From positions 124,001-188,000 of the forward strand of contig CAKUZI010000004.1 of the NCBI GenBank assembly GCA_934717855.1: a stretch of DNA of 64,000 nt. Direction: 5' to 3'. Under the pieces are notes generated by a model, which was given only the letters and a program-made list of their open reading frames with translations, made no database searches and was not told the origin of the DNA. The stretch is from an uncultured Candidatus Melainabacteria bacterium. Lineage in GTDB: Bacteria; Cyanobacteriota; Vampirovibrionia; Gastranaerophilales; Gastranaerophilaceae. Below, piece by piece: positions 8,588 through 16,643 of the stretch. A program made the position numbers and the translations under genes. Numbering within the stretch: the stretch's first letter is position 1; every line of letters begins with the position of its first letter.

Positions 8588-9961
8588 TTACTTAGCTTCG
8601 TATGTTGTGCCGTCTTTAGTATCTTTTAGCACAATTCCGCATTCGTCCAAAGTAATTCGGATTTTGTCTGCAATATCCCAGTTTTTAGCGTCACGAGCTT
8701 CTTTTCTGAACGCGATCAACTCATCCATTGAAGAAAAATCTTTCTCCAATGCTTCTGAAACTTTAGCTAGTGCGTTTTTGATTTCGTCCTCGCTTAATTG
8801 AGGTTTGTCAAAAGTAAAACCAAGAACGGATGCTAATTTGAATAAAATTGTGAAAGCGTTTTTGTCATCTTTGTTGGCTTTATTGGTCAAATCAAAAAGA
8901 ACTGCAAGAGCCTTGGAAGTATTCAAATCATCGTCCATTGCTTCAACAAAAGCTTTATATTCTTCAGTTTGTGTAATATCTAAATCTTCATTTATTTTTG
9001 TACGTTTGGCGTTAAGCATTCTTTTTACACCTGCTTGAGCAGAAGAAAGTGCTTCATCAGAGAACTCAACAGGCATTCTGTAATGATTTGTCAAAATAAA
9101 GAAACGAATTGTGTTTGCGTCATATTTTTTCAACAAATCGTCAATAGTCAAGAAGTTTCCTAAAGATTTTGACATTTTTTCTTTGTTAATAGTTACAAAA
9201 CCGTTGTGTAACCAGTAGTTTACGAATTTGCATCCATTTGCACATTCGGATTGAGCGATTTCATTTTCGTGGTGAGGGAAAATTAAATCTGCTCCGCCGG
9301 CGTGAATATCAATCGTTTTACCCAAGTATTTACGGCTCATTGCGGAACATTCAATGTGCCATCCCGGACGACCTACGCCCCAAGGGGATTTGTAGCCGAA
9401 TTTTTCATCTTTTTTCCAGAGTGCAAAGTCTAGTGGATCTTCTTTGTGTTCGCCAACTTCAATTCGGGCGCCGCTTTCAAGTTGATCAATCGGTTGTTTT
9501 GAAAGGTAGCCGTATTGAGGGAATTTTTTAACTCTAAAATATACATCACCGTCAGCTTCGTATGCGTATCCTTTTGCAATTAAATCTTTTACAATAGAAA
9601 TCATTTCTCCAAGTGTTTTAGTCGCAAAAGGTTCTATATCCGGTTTAAGGGTGTTAAGTGCTTTCATTGAATTTTCAAACTGTTTGTACCAGTATTGAGA
9701 AACTTGTTCAGGTGTTTTTCCTTCTTTTTCTGCTTTTTTAAGAATTTTGTCGTCAACGTCAGTTACGTTACGGCAATATGTAACGTCATAACCTTTAAAC
9801 TTCAAATATCTATATAACACATCCCAAGTTATGTAGCATCTTGCGTGACCTAAGTGCGCATTGTCATAAACAGTAGGCCCGCAAACGTACATCTTAACCT
9901 TGTTACCGTCAATAGGAATAAACTCTTCAACTTTGTTTGTATAAGAATTGTGTAATTTCAT
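8588..9961 (-). CDS. cysS: Cysteine--tRNA ligase
   Basis: This 457-aa class I aminoacyl-tRNA synthetase charges tRNA-Cys with cysteine using ATP. The ordered motifs are YVCGPTVYDNAHLGHAR (zinc-ligand Cys plus the HIGH-type HLGH), GRPGWHIECSAMS, FPHHENEIAQSE and the KMSKS loop EKMSKSLGNF. The C-terminal helical anticodon-binding part (DDLNTSKALAVLFDL) is complete. The length is normal for bacterial CysS. It starts at ATG 9961 with GAGGTG upstream. It appears monocistronic: it is convergent with prepilin 1 and divergent from the next gene. Confidence 0.97.
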   Translation of the reverse strand: MKLHNSYTNKVEEFIPIDGNKVKMYVCGPTVYDNAHLGHARCYITWDVLYRYLKFKGYDVTYCRNVTDVDDKILKKAEKEGKTPEQVSQYWYKQFENSMKALNTLKPDIEPFATKTLGEMISIVKDLIAKGYAYEADGDVYFRVKKFPQYGYLSKQPIDQLESGARIEVGEHKEDPLDFALWKKDEKFGYKSPWGVGRPGWHIECSAMSRKYLGKTIDIHAGGADLIFPHHENEIAQSECANGCKFVNYWLHNGFVTINKEKMSKSLGNFLTIDDLLKKYDANTIRFFILTNHYRMPVEFSDEALSSAQAGVKRMLNAKRTKINEDLDITQTEEYKAFVEAMDDDLNTSKALAVLFDLTNKANKDDKNAFTILFKLASVLGFTFDKPQLSEDEIKNALAKVSEALEKDFSSMDELIAFRKEARDAKNWDIADKIRITLDECGIVLKDTKDGTTYEAK

Positions 9962-10115
9962 ATAAAAGCACCTCGTTTTATTGATATTTTACAACAAACA
10001 TAATTGTTTATTAACAAATGTAAACAAAAATGAAATAATTAGCAATTTAATATATAAAAAATACTTAATTAGTATATACGTGCAATAAAAGATATTAAGA
10101 TAAGGAGATACGCAT

Positions 10116-10556
10116 ATGGTTGAGAATGTTTCTAAAAGTGGCAATAATTATTCAGAAGTTACTTTTAATTACAGTGGAAATGATGGAAAAGAGCATACCA
10201 AAAAACTTAAAGTTGAACATGGAGTAGTAATTGATTTTTATAACAAAGCAGGATACTATGAAAATTCATACACTGTAAACAATAAAGGGCAAGTTGTAGC
10301 CAGTTATACCAATAAAGGAAATAATAAAGTAGTTGACCAGATTGAAGCTACTGAAGAACAAATTAATAATATTATGCGAATACAAAGTAACAGTAAAGAT
10401 GCAGGTTTATCTAAAAAAGATTATCAGATAGAAAATGAAAAAAAAGAAAAACAAGAAATGCAAAAGCTAATGAATAGTGGTACTGTCCCATTTAAAACGA
10501 AACATCCAATACTGGCAAAAATTTTGCCAGAGTGGGCTCAAAAGTTATTAGAATAA
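10116..10556 (+). CDS. Hypothetical protein, charged and soluble
   Basis: I do not recognise this 146-aa protein. It has a very good ribosome-binding site (AAGGAGATA) and clear coding character. The first half is probably beta-rich with Asn/Gly turns (YSEVTFNYSGNDGKEHTKKL, YTVNNKGQVVASYTN). The second half is a basic/acidic helix (EKKEKQEMQKLMNSG) ending in KHPILAKILPEWAQKLLE. There is no signal peptide or membrane segment. Its 3' end overlaps the convergent amidase gene by 9 bp. Confidence 0.7.
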   Translation: MVENVSKSGNNYSEVTFNYSGNDGKEHTKKLKVEHGVVIDFYNKAGYYENSYTVNNKGQVVASYTNKGNNKVVDQIEATEEQINNIMRIQSNSKDAGLSKKDYQIENEKKEKQEMQKLMNSGTVPFKTKHPILAKILPEWAQKLLE

Positions 10557-11243
10557 TTCAAAAATTCCAAATACCGGTTGGATAAGTTGTTCGACCGGTA
10601 TTTCTTCGTCCAGTTCCAATGTAATTGTCGGAATTTGTCTTTCTACACCGGCATAAGTCCCAAAACTTCCAGGGGTTGGGTAACCAATACTTGCCTCAAC
10701 TGGGTAATTTATTATTGTAGAAATTTTTTCTGCAAGTTCTTTTGCAGGACCGTCATAGTTTACGACTTTGTAAGGTGCGTGTAATGTAAGTATTCTATTT
10801 AGCTTAAATTCACTAATAGTATCAATTAGAAACTGCGTTTCAATTTCACTTCCGCCAGATATTCCACCGTAATATGCAGATTTTTCATCATCGCAAGTTG
10901 CGTTGTCTCCATGATTTTCACCCCAGTTTTTTGTAGGGAAATTACGATTCAAATCAACTCCGTTTGCATTTGTTCGTTGTCCAAGTTGCATTCCATCAGG
11001 GTTTAGACAAGGAATAAATAGCAGTGAATATGTTGGTTGTGACGTGGAGGAAAGAGCCATTTGATATTTTAGATATTCTTCAATCAAAAACTTTCCTTGA
11101 GGCTCATCACCATGGAAAACTCCTATTATCAAAGAAATATCTGAATTAGGTGCAATATTTTCATCACCTATCAAACTAACTTCATTGCCCAATTTTGTTT
11201 TAGTCTTTTTTAAAATATTATATTTTCCCAAATTTACCACCAT
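10548..11243 (-). CDS. Murein peptide amidase A-like zinc carboxypeptidase (M14 family)
   Basis: This 231-aa protein matches the MpaA type of M14 peptidase. The zinc motif is GVFHGDEPQG (HxxE). It is followed by PCLNPDGMQLGQRTNANG, then GVDLNRNFPTKNW, then THAPYK-like LTLHAPYKVVNYDG with the third zinc histidine, and TITLELDEE with the catalytic-type glutamate. MpaA cleaves the gamma-D-Glu-diaminopimelate bond of murein tripeptide in the cytoplasm during wall recycling. It has no signal peptide, in agreement. Its start codon overlaps the ftsY stop by one base, so translational coupling is likely. Confidence 0.83.
   Translation of the reverse strand: MVVNLGKYNILKKTKTKLGNEVSLIGDENIAPNSDISLIIGVFHGDEPQGKFLIEEYLKYQMALSSTSQPTYSLLFIPCLNPDGMQLGQRTNANGVDLNRNFPTKNWGENHGDNATCDDEKSAYYGGISGGSEIETQFLIDTISEFKLNRILTLHAPYKVVNYDGPAKELAEKISTIINYPVEASIGYPTPGSFGTYAGVERQIPTITLELDEEIPVEQLIQPVFGIFELF
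10569..10607 (+). terminator. Hairpin inside the amidase 3' coding end
   Basis: A perfect 10-bp inverted repeat, AAATACCGGT (10569-10578) and ACCGGTATTT (10594-10603), starts 13 nt after the stop of the plus-strand 146-aa gene and is followed by CTTCG. It may terminate that transcript from within the coding end of the convergent amidase gene. The T-tract is poor. Confidence 0.4.
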
Positions 11244-12157
11244 TAATTAAATAACGCATTTACAAATTCTTCGGAATTAAATGTTTTTAAATCTTCCATT
11301 TTTTCTCCGACGCCGATTAGTTTTACGGGTAATTTCATTTCTTTTGCTACAGATAAAACTATTGCCCCTTTTGCAGAACCGTCGAGTTTTGTCAGTGCAA
11401 CACAGGTAACATCAACAGCTTCTGTAAAAACTTTTGCTTGCTGTAAACCATTTTGACCGGTGTTTGCATCTAACACCAAAATACATTCTCTAAGGGCTTC
11501 TGAAGCTTTTTTATCAATTACGGATTTGATTTTCTTTAATTCTTCCATAAGGTTGAATTTGTTTTGCAAACGACCTGCTGTATCGACTAAAATTACGTCG
11601 AAATTTTCTCTTTGAGCTTTTTCTATTGCTTCGTAAACGACTGATGCAGGATCAGCTTTATCTCTGCGAACAATTTCTGCTCCGGCACGTTTTGACCAAA
11701 TATCAAGTTGTTCTTCTGCTGCAGCGCGGAATGTATCTCCGGCGGCTATTAGAACTCTTTTGCCTTCTTGGCTAAATTTGTAAGCAAGTTTTCCGATAAG
11801 AGTTGTTTTTCCGGCACCATTTACACCTGTAATAAAATATATATTGAGTTCGTTTTCTTTGTAGTTTAAGTCGTTGTTTCCTGCGTCCTTTAATACATTC
11901 AAAAATTCGTTTTTTAAATAGTTTTTTACGTCAGCAGGTTTTATTTTTGATTGATTTCTGAGTTTGTCAACAAGTTCTGAGGCATAATTTACACCTAAAT
12001 CTGCAGAAATAAGCATATCTTCCATGTCATCAAGAACAAATTCAGAGAATTCTTCTTCCTGACCGACGGAATTTACAACATTTTCGACAAGAACTTGAGC
12101 TGTGTTGGAAACAGTTTCTTTAAGGTTATTAAATTTATCTTTAAAAAATCCGAACAT
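11243..12157 (-). CDS. ftsY: Signal recognition particle receptor FtsY
   Basis: This 304-aa SRP-family GTPase carries only the NG domains, without the long acidic A region of E. coli FtsY. The G motifs are in order: P-loop GVNGAGKTTLIGKLA, DTFRAAAEEQL, VDTAGRLQ, TKLDGSAKG and GVGEKMEDLKTFN. FtsY docks ribosome-SRP complexes at the inner membrane and delivers them to SecYEG, with reciprocal GTP hydrolysis by Ffh. It starts at ATG 12157 with AAAGGAAAA. A repeat element occupies the 144-nt gap to nusB upstream, and the amidase gene overlaps its 3' end. Confidence 0.96.
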   Translation of the reverse strand: MFGFFKDKFNNLKETVSNTAQVLVENVVNSVGQEEEFSEFVLDDMEDMLISADLGVNYASELVDKLRNQSKIKPADVKNYLKNEFLNVLKDAGNNDLNYKENELNIYFITGVNGAGKTTLIGKLAYKFSQEGKRVLIAAGDTFRAAAEEQLDIWSKRAGAEIVRRDKADPASVVYEAIEKAQRENFDVILVDTAGRLQNKFNLMEELKKIKSVIDKKASEALRECILVLDANTGQNGLQQAKVFTEAVDVTCVALTKLDGSAKGAIVLSVAKEMKLPVKLIGVGEKMEDLKTFNSEEFVNALFN

Positions 12158-12173
12158 ATTTTCCTTTAAATAG

Positions 12174-12298
12174 AAGTGAATAAGGCGATAAGTGAATAAG
12201 TGAATAAGTTCATTTAGCTCACTTCGTTCGAAAATATATTTTATTGCGTAGCAACTGTAACGAACTTATCGTCTTATCGTCTTATCGTCTCTTATAAG
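12174..12298. repeat. Intergenic repeat element, copy 1 (53-bp core plus inverted arms)
   Basis: The core at 12215-12267 is identical to 15774-15826 except at two positions (A/G both times). It is flanked on the left by purine-rich short direct repeats (GATAAGTGAATAAGTGAATAAG) and on the right by their degenerate complement (CTTATCGTCTTATCGTCTTA). The whole could therefore fold into a long imperfect hairpin. It lies between nusB and ftsY. It has no coding capacity and looks like a small non-autonomous (MITE- or REP-like) element. Confidence 0.75.
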
Positions 12299-12301
12299 CC
12301 T

Positions 12302-12961
12302 CTAATTAATACCGTAATCAACGATTACTTTTGCTAAAATGCCATTAATAAATGATGCACTATCGTCTGTTGAATATTTTTTCGCAAGTTCAAGTGCTTC
12401 ATCAACAACAACTTTCATTGGAGCGTCTTTGATGTATAAAAGTTCAACAATTGCTATACGCAAAATATCTTTATCCATTTTTACTAAACGGCCTAAATCC
12501 CAGTTTTTAGCATATTTTTGGATAGTTTCGTCAACTTCTTCATGATTTTTTTGGAAGAAATCTGCAATTTGAATTGCATAATTTTTTACATCGTGTTGAG
12601 AATCAAGTGTTGTAAATTCAGCAATTTCTAATGCTAACATTGATTTTTCGGCAATATCAATCATTTCATTAATCCTGCCTGTCATATCAGAAGTCATTGG
12701 AATTGGAACAGGAATATTGGCTGCTCCGATTGGTCTTTTTAAATTTTCTTCTGCATCGGCTTCATAATTTTCGATTTGGTTTCTCATTGCAACCAAACTG
12801 CCTAAAGCGATTTTTAGTTCTTCAGTTGCTGAACTTGTTAAAATTCTTACTGATTTCAAGATAATATCTTGCAAATCTTCTCTTGAATAATTTGTAATTT
12901 TTTTATCAAACTGTGAAAATAATATGAATGCTAATTCTCTTGCTGCTCTACGGGCTTGCAT
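12302..12961 (-). CDS. nusB: Transcription antitermination protein NusB
   Basis: This 219-aa all-helical RNA-binding protein opens MQARRAARELAFILFSQFD. The C-terminal NusB core is clear: DILRIAIVELLYIKDAPMKV, then VVDEALELAKKYSTDDSASF and INGILAKVI. It has about 70 extra residues between the two halves compared with E. coli NusB (139 aa), as in cyanobacterial-type NusB. NusB with NusE (S10) binds boxA and supports antitermination of rRNA operons. It starts at ATG 12961 with AGAGG upstream. The 241-nt gap upstream holds an inverted repeat, AGACAGA (13076-13082) and TCTGTCT (13093-13099), of unknown role. Confidence 0.93.
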   Translation of the reverse strand: MQARRAARELAFILFSQFDKKITNYSREDLQDIILKSVRILTSSATEELKIALGSLVAMRNQIENYEADAEENLKRPIGAANIPVPIPMTSDMTGRINEMIDIAEKSMLALEIAEFTTLDSQHDVKNYAIQIADFFQKNHEEVDETIQKYAKNWDLGRLVKMDKDILRIAIVELLYIKDAPMKVVVDEALELAKKYSTDDSASFINGILAKVIVDYGIN

Positions 12962-13202
12962 ATTTTACCTCTTTTTCATTTCTTTTAATTTACAAGCCTT
13001 ATGCTATCATGAAAAAATTTAATCTACAATATTTTTCAATAAGCAAATTTTTTTGGATGTTTAGCTGTTGTTTTGAGACAGAGTATTTTATTTCTGTCTT
13101 AAGGCAACATAATGCTTCTGACAAATCATTTTATAATAAATCTTTACTGCTTACGTCTAAAATATTAGCATCGATAAGTATATTTATAAATTAGACTAAG
13201 GT

Positions 13203-13934
13203 CTATATTATTTGTAAATACTTTGTTTTCGAAATGTTTCTTGTTTTTATTTTATCAAGCCTGTTTTTAATGAAATCTGCCTTATTTGAAAATGGTTTTT
13301 CAGATAAATATTTTCTATAATATCTTTGAGCGTTGCTTGTTTTTCCGAGTTTATCGAAACAAACTCCAATTCCTGCATATGCTTTATAATAATTTGGGGC
13401 AATTTTTAACATTTTGTGAAGAACAGAAGATGCTTCTTTGTAATCGCCAAGTTTCATTAAGAGTGCAGATTTGTTGTCGTAAGCCTTTAGATATTTTGGA
13501 GAATTTTCAATTAATTTTTGGTAAATCATTAAAGCTAAATCAGACTCTTCGCACATTTCATGAGCTACGCCGAGTTGCAAAATTGCGTCTGGATTGTTAG
13601 GGTTAATTTGTATTGCTCTGACAAAATTTTTTATAGCTCCGCAAGGCGAACCGTCAAGGAGGTGGCAAATTCCGAGTTCATAAAAAATTTCATAATTATT
13701 TTTATTTAATTCTGAAGCTATATCAAGGTATTTTATGGCTTTGCCATATTGTTTAAGATTTTTATAACAAATACCAAGTCCAAAATAGCTGTCAAAGTTA
13801 TTTCTATCAATCAAAATAGCATTTAAGTAGCTGGAAACAGCTTCTTTGAACATATTTTCAAGGCGTAGTGTATTTGCTTTTTCGTAAAAACTATTTTGTA
13901 CAGGGTTTGTACACATTTTTGTATTAGAACTCAA
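13203..13934 (-). CDS. Tetratricopeptide repeat protein
   Basis: This 243-aa protein has about six TPR units: YFGLGICYKNLKQYGKAIKY, ELGICHLLDGSPCGAIKNFV, AILQLGVAHEMCEESDLALM, ALLMKLGDYKEASSVLHKML and AGIGVCFDKLGKTSNAQRYY. The start is probably TTG 13934, because AGAGAGG stands five bases upstream; the first ATG (13916) is too far from any ribosome-binding site. There is no signal peptide. It lies divergent from the tandem secreted genes. Partners are unknown. Confidence 0.87.
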   Translation of the reverse strand: MSSNTKMCTNPVQNSFYEKANTLRLENMFKEAVSSYLNAILIDRNNFDSYFGLGICYKNLKQYGKAIKYLDIASELNKNNYEIFYELGICHLLDGSPCGAIKNFVRAIQINPNNPDAILQLGVAHEMCEESDLALMIYQKLIENSPKYLKAYDNKSALLMKLGDYKEASSVLHKMLKIAPNYYKAYAGIGVCFDKLGKTSNAQRYYRKYLSEKPFSNKADFIKNRLDKIKTRNISKTKYLQII

Positions 13935-14050
13935 TTTTTCCTCTCTCTCCTTTTATATAATAGTTTTTTTTTCGAGGTTGAAGAACAACCATTTGATGTA
14001 GAGTTTCTCAATCATTGGATTTATTATTTTTCTTGTGCTATAAATTTGTT

Positions 14051-14866
14051 ATGAAGAAATACTTGGTTGGGATATTTATAATTCTATTAGGAATACCTGT
14101 TTGGGCAGATGAGGTTTCGCTTGGAGGTGTTGAAAGCCAAAAAATCGAATTACCTAAGACAAATGTTTCTAAAAAACAATCTTTATTAGTTAATGATGAA
14201 GCAATTTTGAGTGAACTTGTTCAAATGCAAAAAGAAAAAGACCTTGAAGATATTGAAAATCTTTGGAAAGGTACTGTTGAAAACAATCAGGTTATCGGCT
14301 TTGCTCTAAAAAAACTTTCAACACCTGAGAGTCAACGTAGAATTCATTCTTCATTAATGGCCAAAACTCTTTCTGCTGTTGTTGCAGGGGCATCTTTGGC
14401 GCCATCTTTAATTGGGGCGGATTATATGACGCAATCCTCAGCATTTGCAGCGGGGCGCTTGGCTCAAAACTTGATTAATCGTAAAAACATGCCGACAGAA
14501 ATTCCGCTTACAGATACAGAATTAATTGAACTTGCCGGACTTGTTGAAAATTTACAAGATAAAATTATTACAGCTTATTACAATTATAAAAGTTCGTTGT
14601 CTCAATTAAAAGAAACTCGCCAAAGATTACTTTTGTATAACAAAAACTATGCAAAAGCTCTTGATGACGAGGATTTGATGGAAATTACCATATCATCTGC
14701 GTTATACGACAATATGAGAGTGGAAGAATTTTATTATATGGAAAATGCAAAAAAATATCATTTGGAACTTCAAAGGCTTGCAGGTAAAAAGGTTGTAGAT
14801 AAACTGAATTTGTATCAATTTAATGTAAATTCTACTCTTGTTGGGGAAAAGGCGGTGAATAAATGA
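14051..14866 (+). CDS. Secreted helical protein, tandem paralog A (TolC-half-like)
   Basis: This 271-aa protein begins at ATG 14051 with a signal peptide (MKKYLVGIFIILLGIPVWA before DEVSLGG); an in-frame TTG at 14015 is unlikely. It shares its layout with the next gene: an ENLWKGTVENNQVIGFALKK block, a small-residue-rich hydrophobic stretch, then a long helical region. That region reads VENLQDKIITAYYNYKSSLS and ends YHLELQRLAGK. The heptad pattern and the final LAGK resemble the coiled-coil hairpins of TolC-type outer-membrane proteins, but only half a TolC is present. The family is not recognised. The stop overlaps the next start (ATGA). Confidence 0.72.
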   Translation: MKKYLVGIFIILLGIPVWADEVSLGGVESQKIELPKTNVSKKQSLLVNDEAILSELVQMQKEKDLEDIENLWKGTVENNQVIGFALKKLSTPESQRRIHSSLMAKTLSAVVAGASLAPSLIGADYMTQSSAFAAGRLAQNLINRKNMPTEIPLTDTELIELAGLVENLQDKIITAYYNYKSSLSQLKETRQRLLLYNKNYAKALDDEDLMEITISSALYDNMRVEEFYYMENAKKYHLELQRLAGKKVVDKLNLYQFNVNSTLVGEKAVNK

Positions 14867-15756
14867 AGAAATTACTTATAACCGCCTTAATGTTGAATTT
14901 GATTTTACCTGTTTCAGCAACAGAACTAAAAGATATTGTTAACCCCAAACCGCCTGCATATAGAACCGGACTTTCTGAAATCCCGGAAAAAGAATATATG
15001 GAAGCAAAGGCTGAAAATAAAATTCACCAAGAATATGTAAAAAAAGATGCTGAACAATTTGATGTAAACGATTTGACTTATGCGGATTTAAGTATTAAAC
15101 AAATTTCAAGAGAAGTATCTGCTGATTTAGAGCTTGATCAAGAAGATATGATTGGAGACTTGTCTGTATTGTGGCAAGGTGCTGCTTCTCAAAGCGATAC
15201 AATAAATTTTGCACTATATAAGCTTGCAAATCCTGATGAAGACAAGCCTGACGAAAAATCTGTAAAAAAAGTTCTTACAACTATTGCTAGTATGTCTACC
15301 CTTGTTGGTGCAGGTATGGGTAATCCGTTGTTAGCCGGAGGCTCTTTAATTGGTGGTAATATTTTAGGGATTATGTCGCAGGATACCAAAGCTCTTAACT
15401 ATAAATATACAAAAGTAACTGATGCAGATATGATTATTCTTGTTCGAAAGATTGAAGACTTACAACAAAGAACGGTTGATTTGTATTACAACTATATGAC
15501 GGCTCGAAAAAAATTAAAAATGATAGAACAAATTACAGCGGATCGAAAGAAAAATTATGATTTTGCTCAAAGTATGTCTAAAGAAGTTGTTTTAATGACA
15601 GATGCATACTACAGAACAGCATTGGATAATCAAATGAAAGCACGTTCTGACTATTATGCAAAACGAGCTTCTTTGGAACAATTTGTAGGAAATGAAACTT
15701 TTGCACAATTTGAGAAAGATTTGAAAGAAAGGGAAAAAGTGGATAGTGAAAGGTGA
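14863..15756 (+). CDS. Secreted helical protein, tandem paralog B (TolC-half-like)
   Basis: This 297-aa protein has a signal peptide (MKKLLITALMLNLILPVSA before TELKDIV). It aligns by eye with paralog A: DLSVLWQGAASQSDTINFAL matches the A block, a glycine-rich hydrophobic stretch follows (GAGMGNPLLAGGSLIGG), then IEDLQQRTVDLYYNYMTARK and YYAKRASLEQFVGNETF. The helical half resembles TolC-family coiled coils, including the YYNY and LxxFVG positions. Its stop codon lies in the left arm of repeat copy 2, so the repeat may have set its present C-terminus (KVDSER). It is translationally coupled to paralog A by ATGA. Confidence 0.72.
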   Translation: MKKLLITALMLNLILPVSATELKDIVNPKPPAYRTGLSEIPEKEYMEAKAENKIHQEYVKKDAEQFDVNDLTYADLSIKQISREVSADLELDQEDMIGDLSVLWQGAASQSDTINFALYKLANPDEDKPDEKSVKKVLTTIASMSTLVGAGMGNPLLAGGSLIGGNILGIMSQDTKALNYKYTKVTDADMIILVRKIEDLQQRTVDLYYNYMTARKKLKMIEQITADRKKNYDFAQSMSKEVVLMTDAYYRTALDNQMKARSDYYAKRASLEQFVGNETFAQFEKDLKEREKVDSER

Positions 15757-15858
15757 AAAGTGAAAAGACCATATAGCTCACTTCGTTCGAAAATATATTT
15801 TGTTGCGTAGCAACTGTAACGGACTTCTCTCCTTTCACTTCTCACTCATTGTTTCACT
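15745..15858. repeat. Intergenic repeat element, copy 2 (53-bp core plus inverted arms)
   Basis: The core at 15774-15826 matches copy 1 at 51 of 53 bases. The left arm is GTGAAAGGTGAAAAGTGAAA; the right arm is its rough complement (CCTTTCACTTCTCACTCATT, then GTTTCAC). The arms differ in sequence from copy 1 but follow the same design. The left arm overlaps the end of paralog B, and the right arm abuts the octanoyltransferase start. Confidence 0.75.
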
Positions 15859-15869
15859 CATTATCAATC

Positions 15870-16520
15870 ATGTTTAAACCATACACAACCAACACCGGAA
15901 AACAAAATATGCAAATTGACAGCGATTTGCTGGATAATGCTATAAAAAAACAAGTCAAAGAACCTATATTTAGGCTTTATGGCTGGTCTCCGGCGTGTGT
16001 GTCTTTAGGCAGAAATCAAAAAGATGATTTTGTTGATCAAGAATTCCTTAAAAGTTGCGGAATAGATGTTGTTCGGCGTTTGACCGGTGGAAGAGCGCTT
16101 TTGCACGATGATGAAATTACATATAGTTATGTTTGTTCGGTATCTTCCCTAAAACATGGCGAAAATGTTGTAGAATCTTACAAAGAGATTTCTCAAATAT
16201 TAATTAATGCGTTTGCTAAATTAGGAATTGAACTTGATTTTGGTGGAACTCGCAAATCGCAAGGTCATAAGGATTATTGTATGTTAGTGTCAACCGGTGC
16301 TGATTTGTGCTGGAATGGTCGAAAATTAATCGGTTCGGCTCAATTCCGCAAAGAGGGTTATATTTTGCAACATGGTTCGATTTTGTATGATTATAATAAA
16401 AGTTTGTTAGAAAAAATATTTAAGGAAAAAGTTGATACATCCTCAATTGTAAGCGTAAAAGAAATAAATCCACATATTACAAGACAAGATATTGTTGATT
16501 TGTTAAGTAATGTAAAGTAA
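15870..16520 (+). CDS. Octanoyl/lipoyl-transferase of the LipM/LplA family
   Basis: This 216-aa cytoplasmic protein starts at ATG 15870 (TTG 15849 is possible; neither has a clear ribosome-binding site). The biotin/lipoyl ligase fold shows SLGRNQ, then the signature VVRRLTGGRALLHDDEITYS and the lysine segment GRKLIGSAQFR with GYILQHGSI. The RRxTGGRAxLH...E.TYS form, plus a cysteine before the lysine segment (DYCMLVSTGADLCWNGRK), is closer to LipM octanoyltransferases than to LplA ligases. LipM moves octanoate from acyl carrier protein onto lipoyl domains. The length is shorter than usual (about 280 aa). Repeat copy 2 forms its whole upstream region. Confidence 0.82.
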   Translation: MFKPYTTNTGKQNMQIDSDLLDNAIKKQVKEPIFRLYGWSPACVSLGRNQKDDFVDQEFLKSCGIDVVRRLTGGRALLHDDEITYSYVCSVSSLKHGENVVESYKEISQILINAFAKLGIELDFGGTRKSQGHKDYCMLVSTGADLCWNGRKLIGSAQFRKEGYILQHGSILYDYNKSLLEKIFKEKVDTSSIVSVKEINPHITRQDIVDLLSNVK

Positions 16521-16643
16521 ATAAGAACCTTTATTTACAGTGGTTTTCACGATTTGTTGAAAATTTATTTAAACATTTTGGCAATTCCTATAGAAAAAAA
16601 TACTTTATAAAAGTACGGGGATTTAATCAAGGGGATTGGAAAA

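Noticed and set aside
12928..13194. Plus-strand open frame upstream of nusB
   Set aside because: It overlaps the nusB start antisense, lacks a ribosome-binding site and has an AT-driven Phe/Leu/Ile/Ser composition.
16517..16538. GTAAATAA/TTATTTAC hairpin as a terminator of the octanoyltransferase gene
   Set aside because: It overlaps the stop codon, is A/T-rich and has no following T-run.
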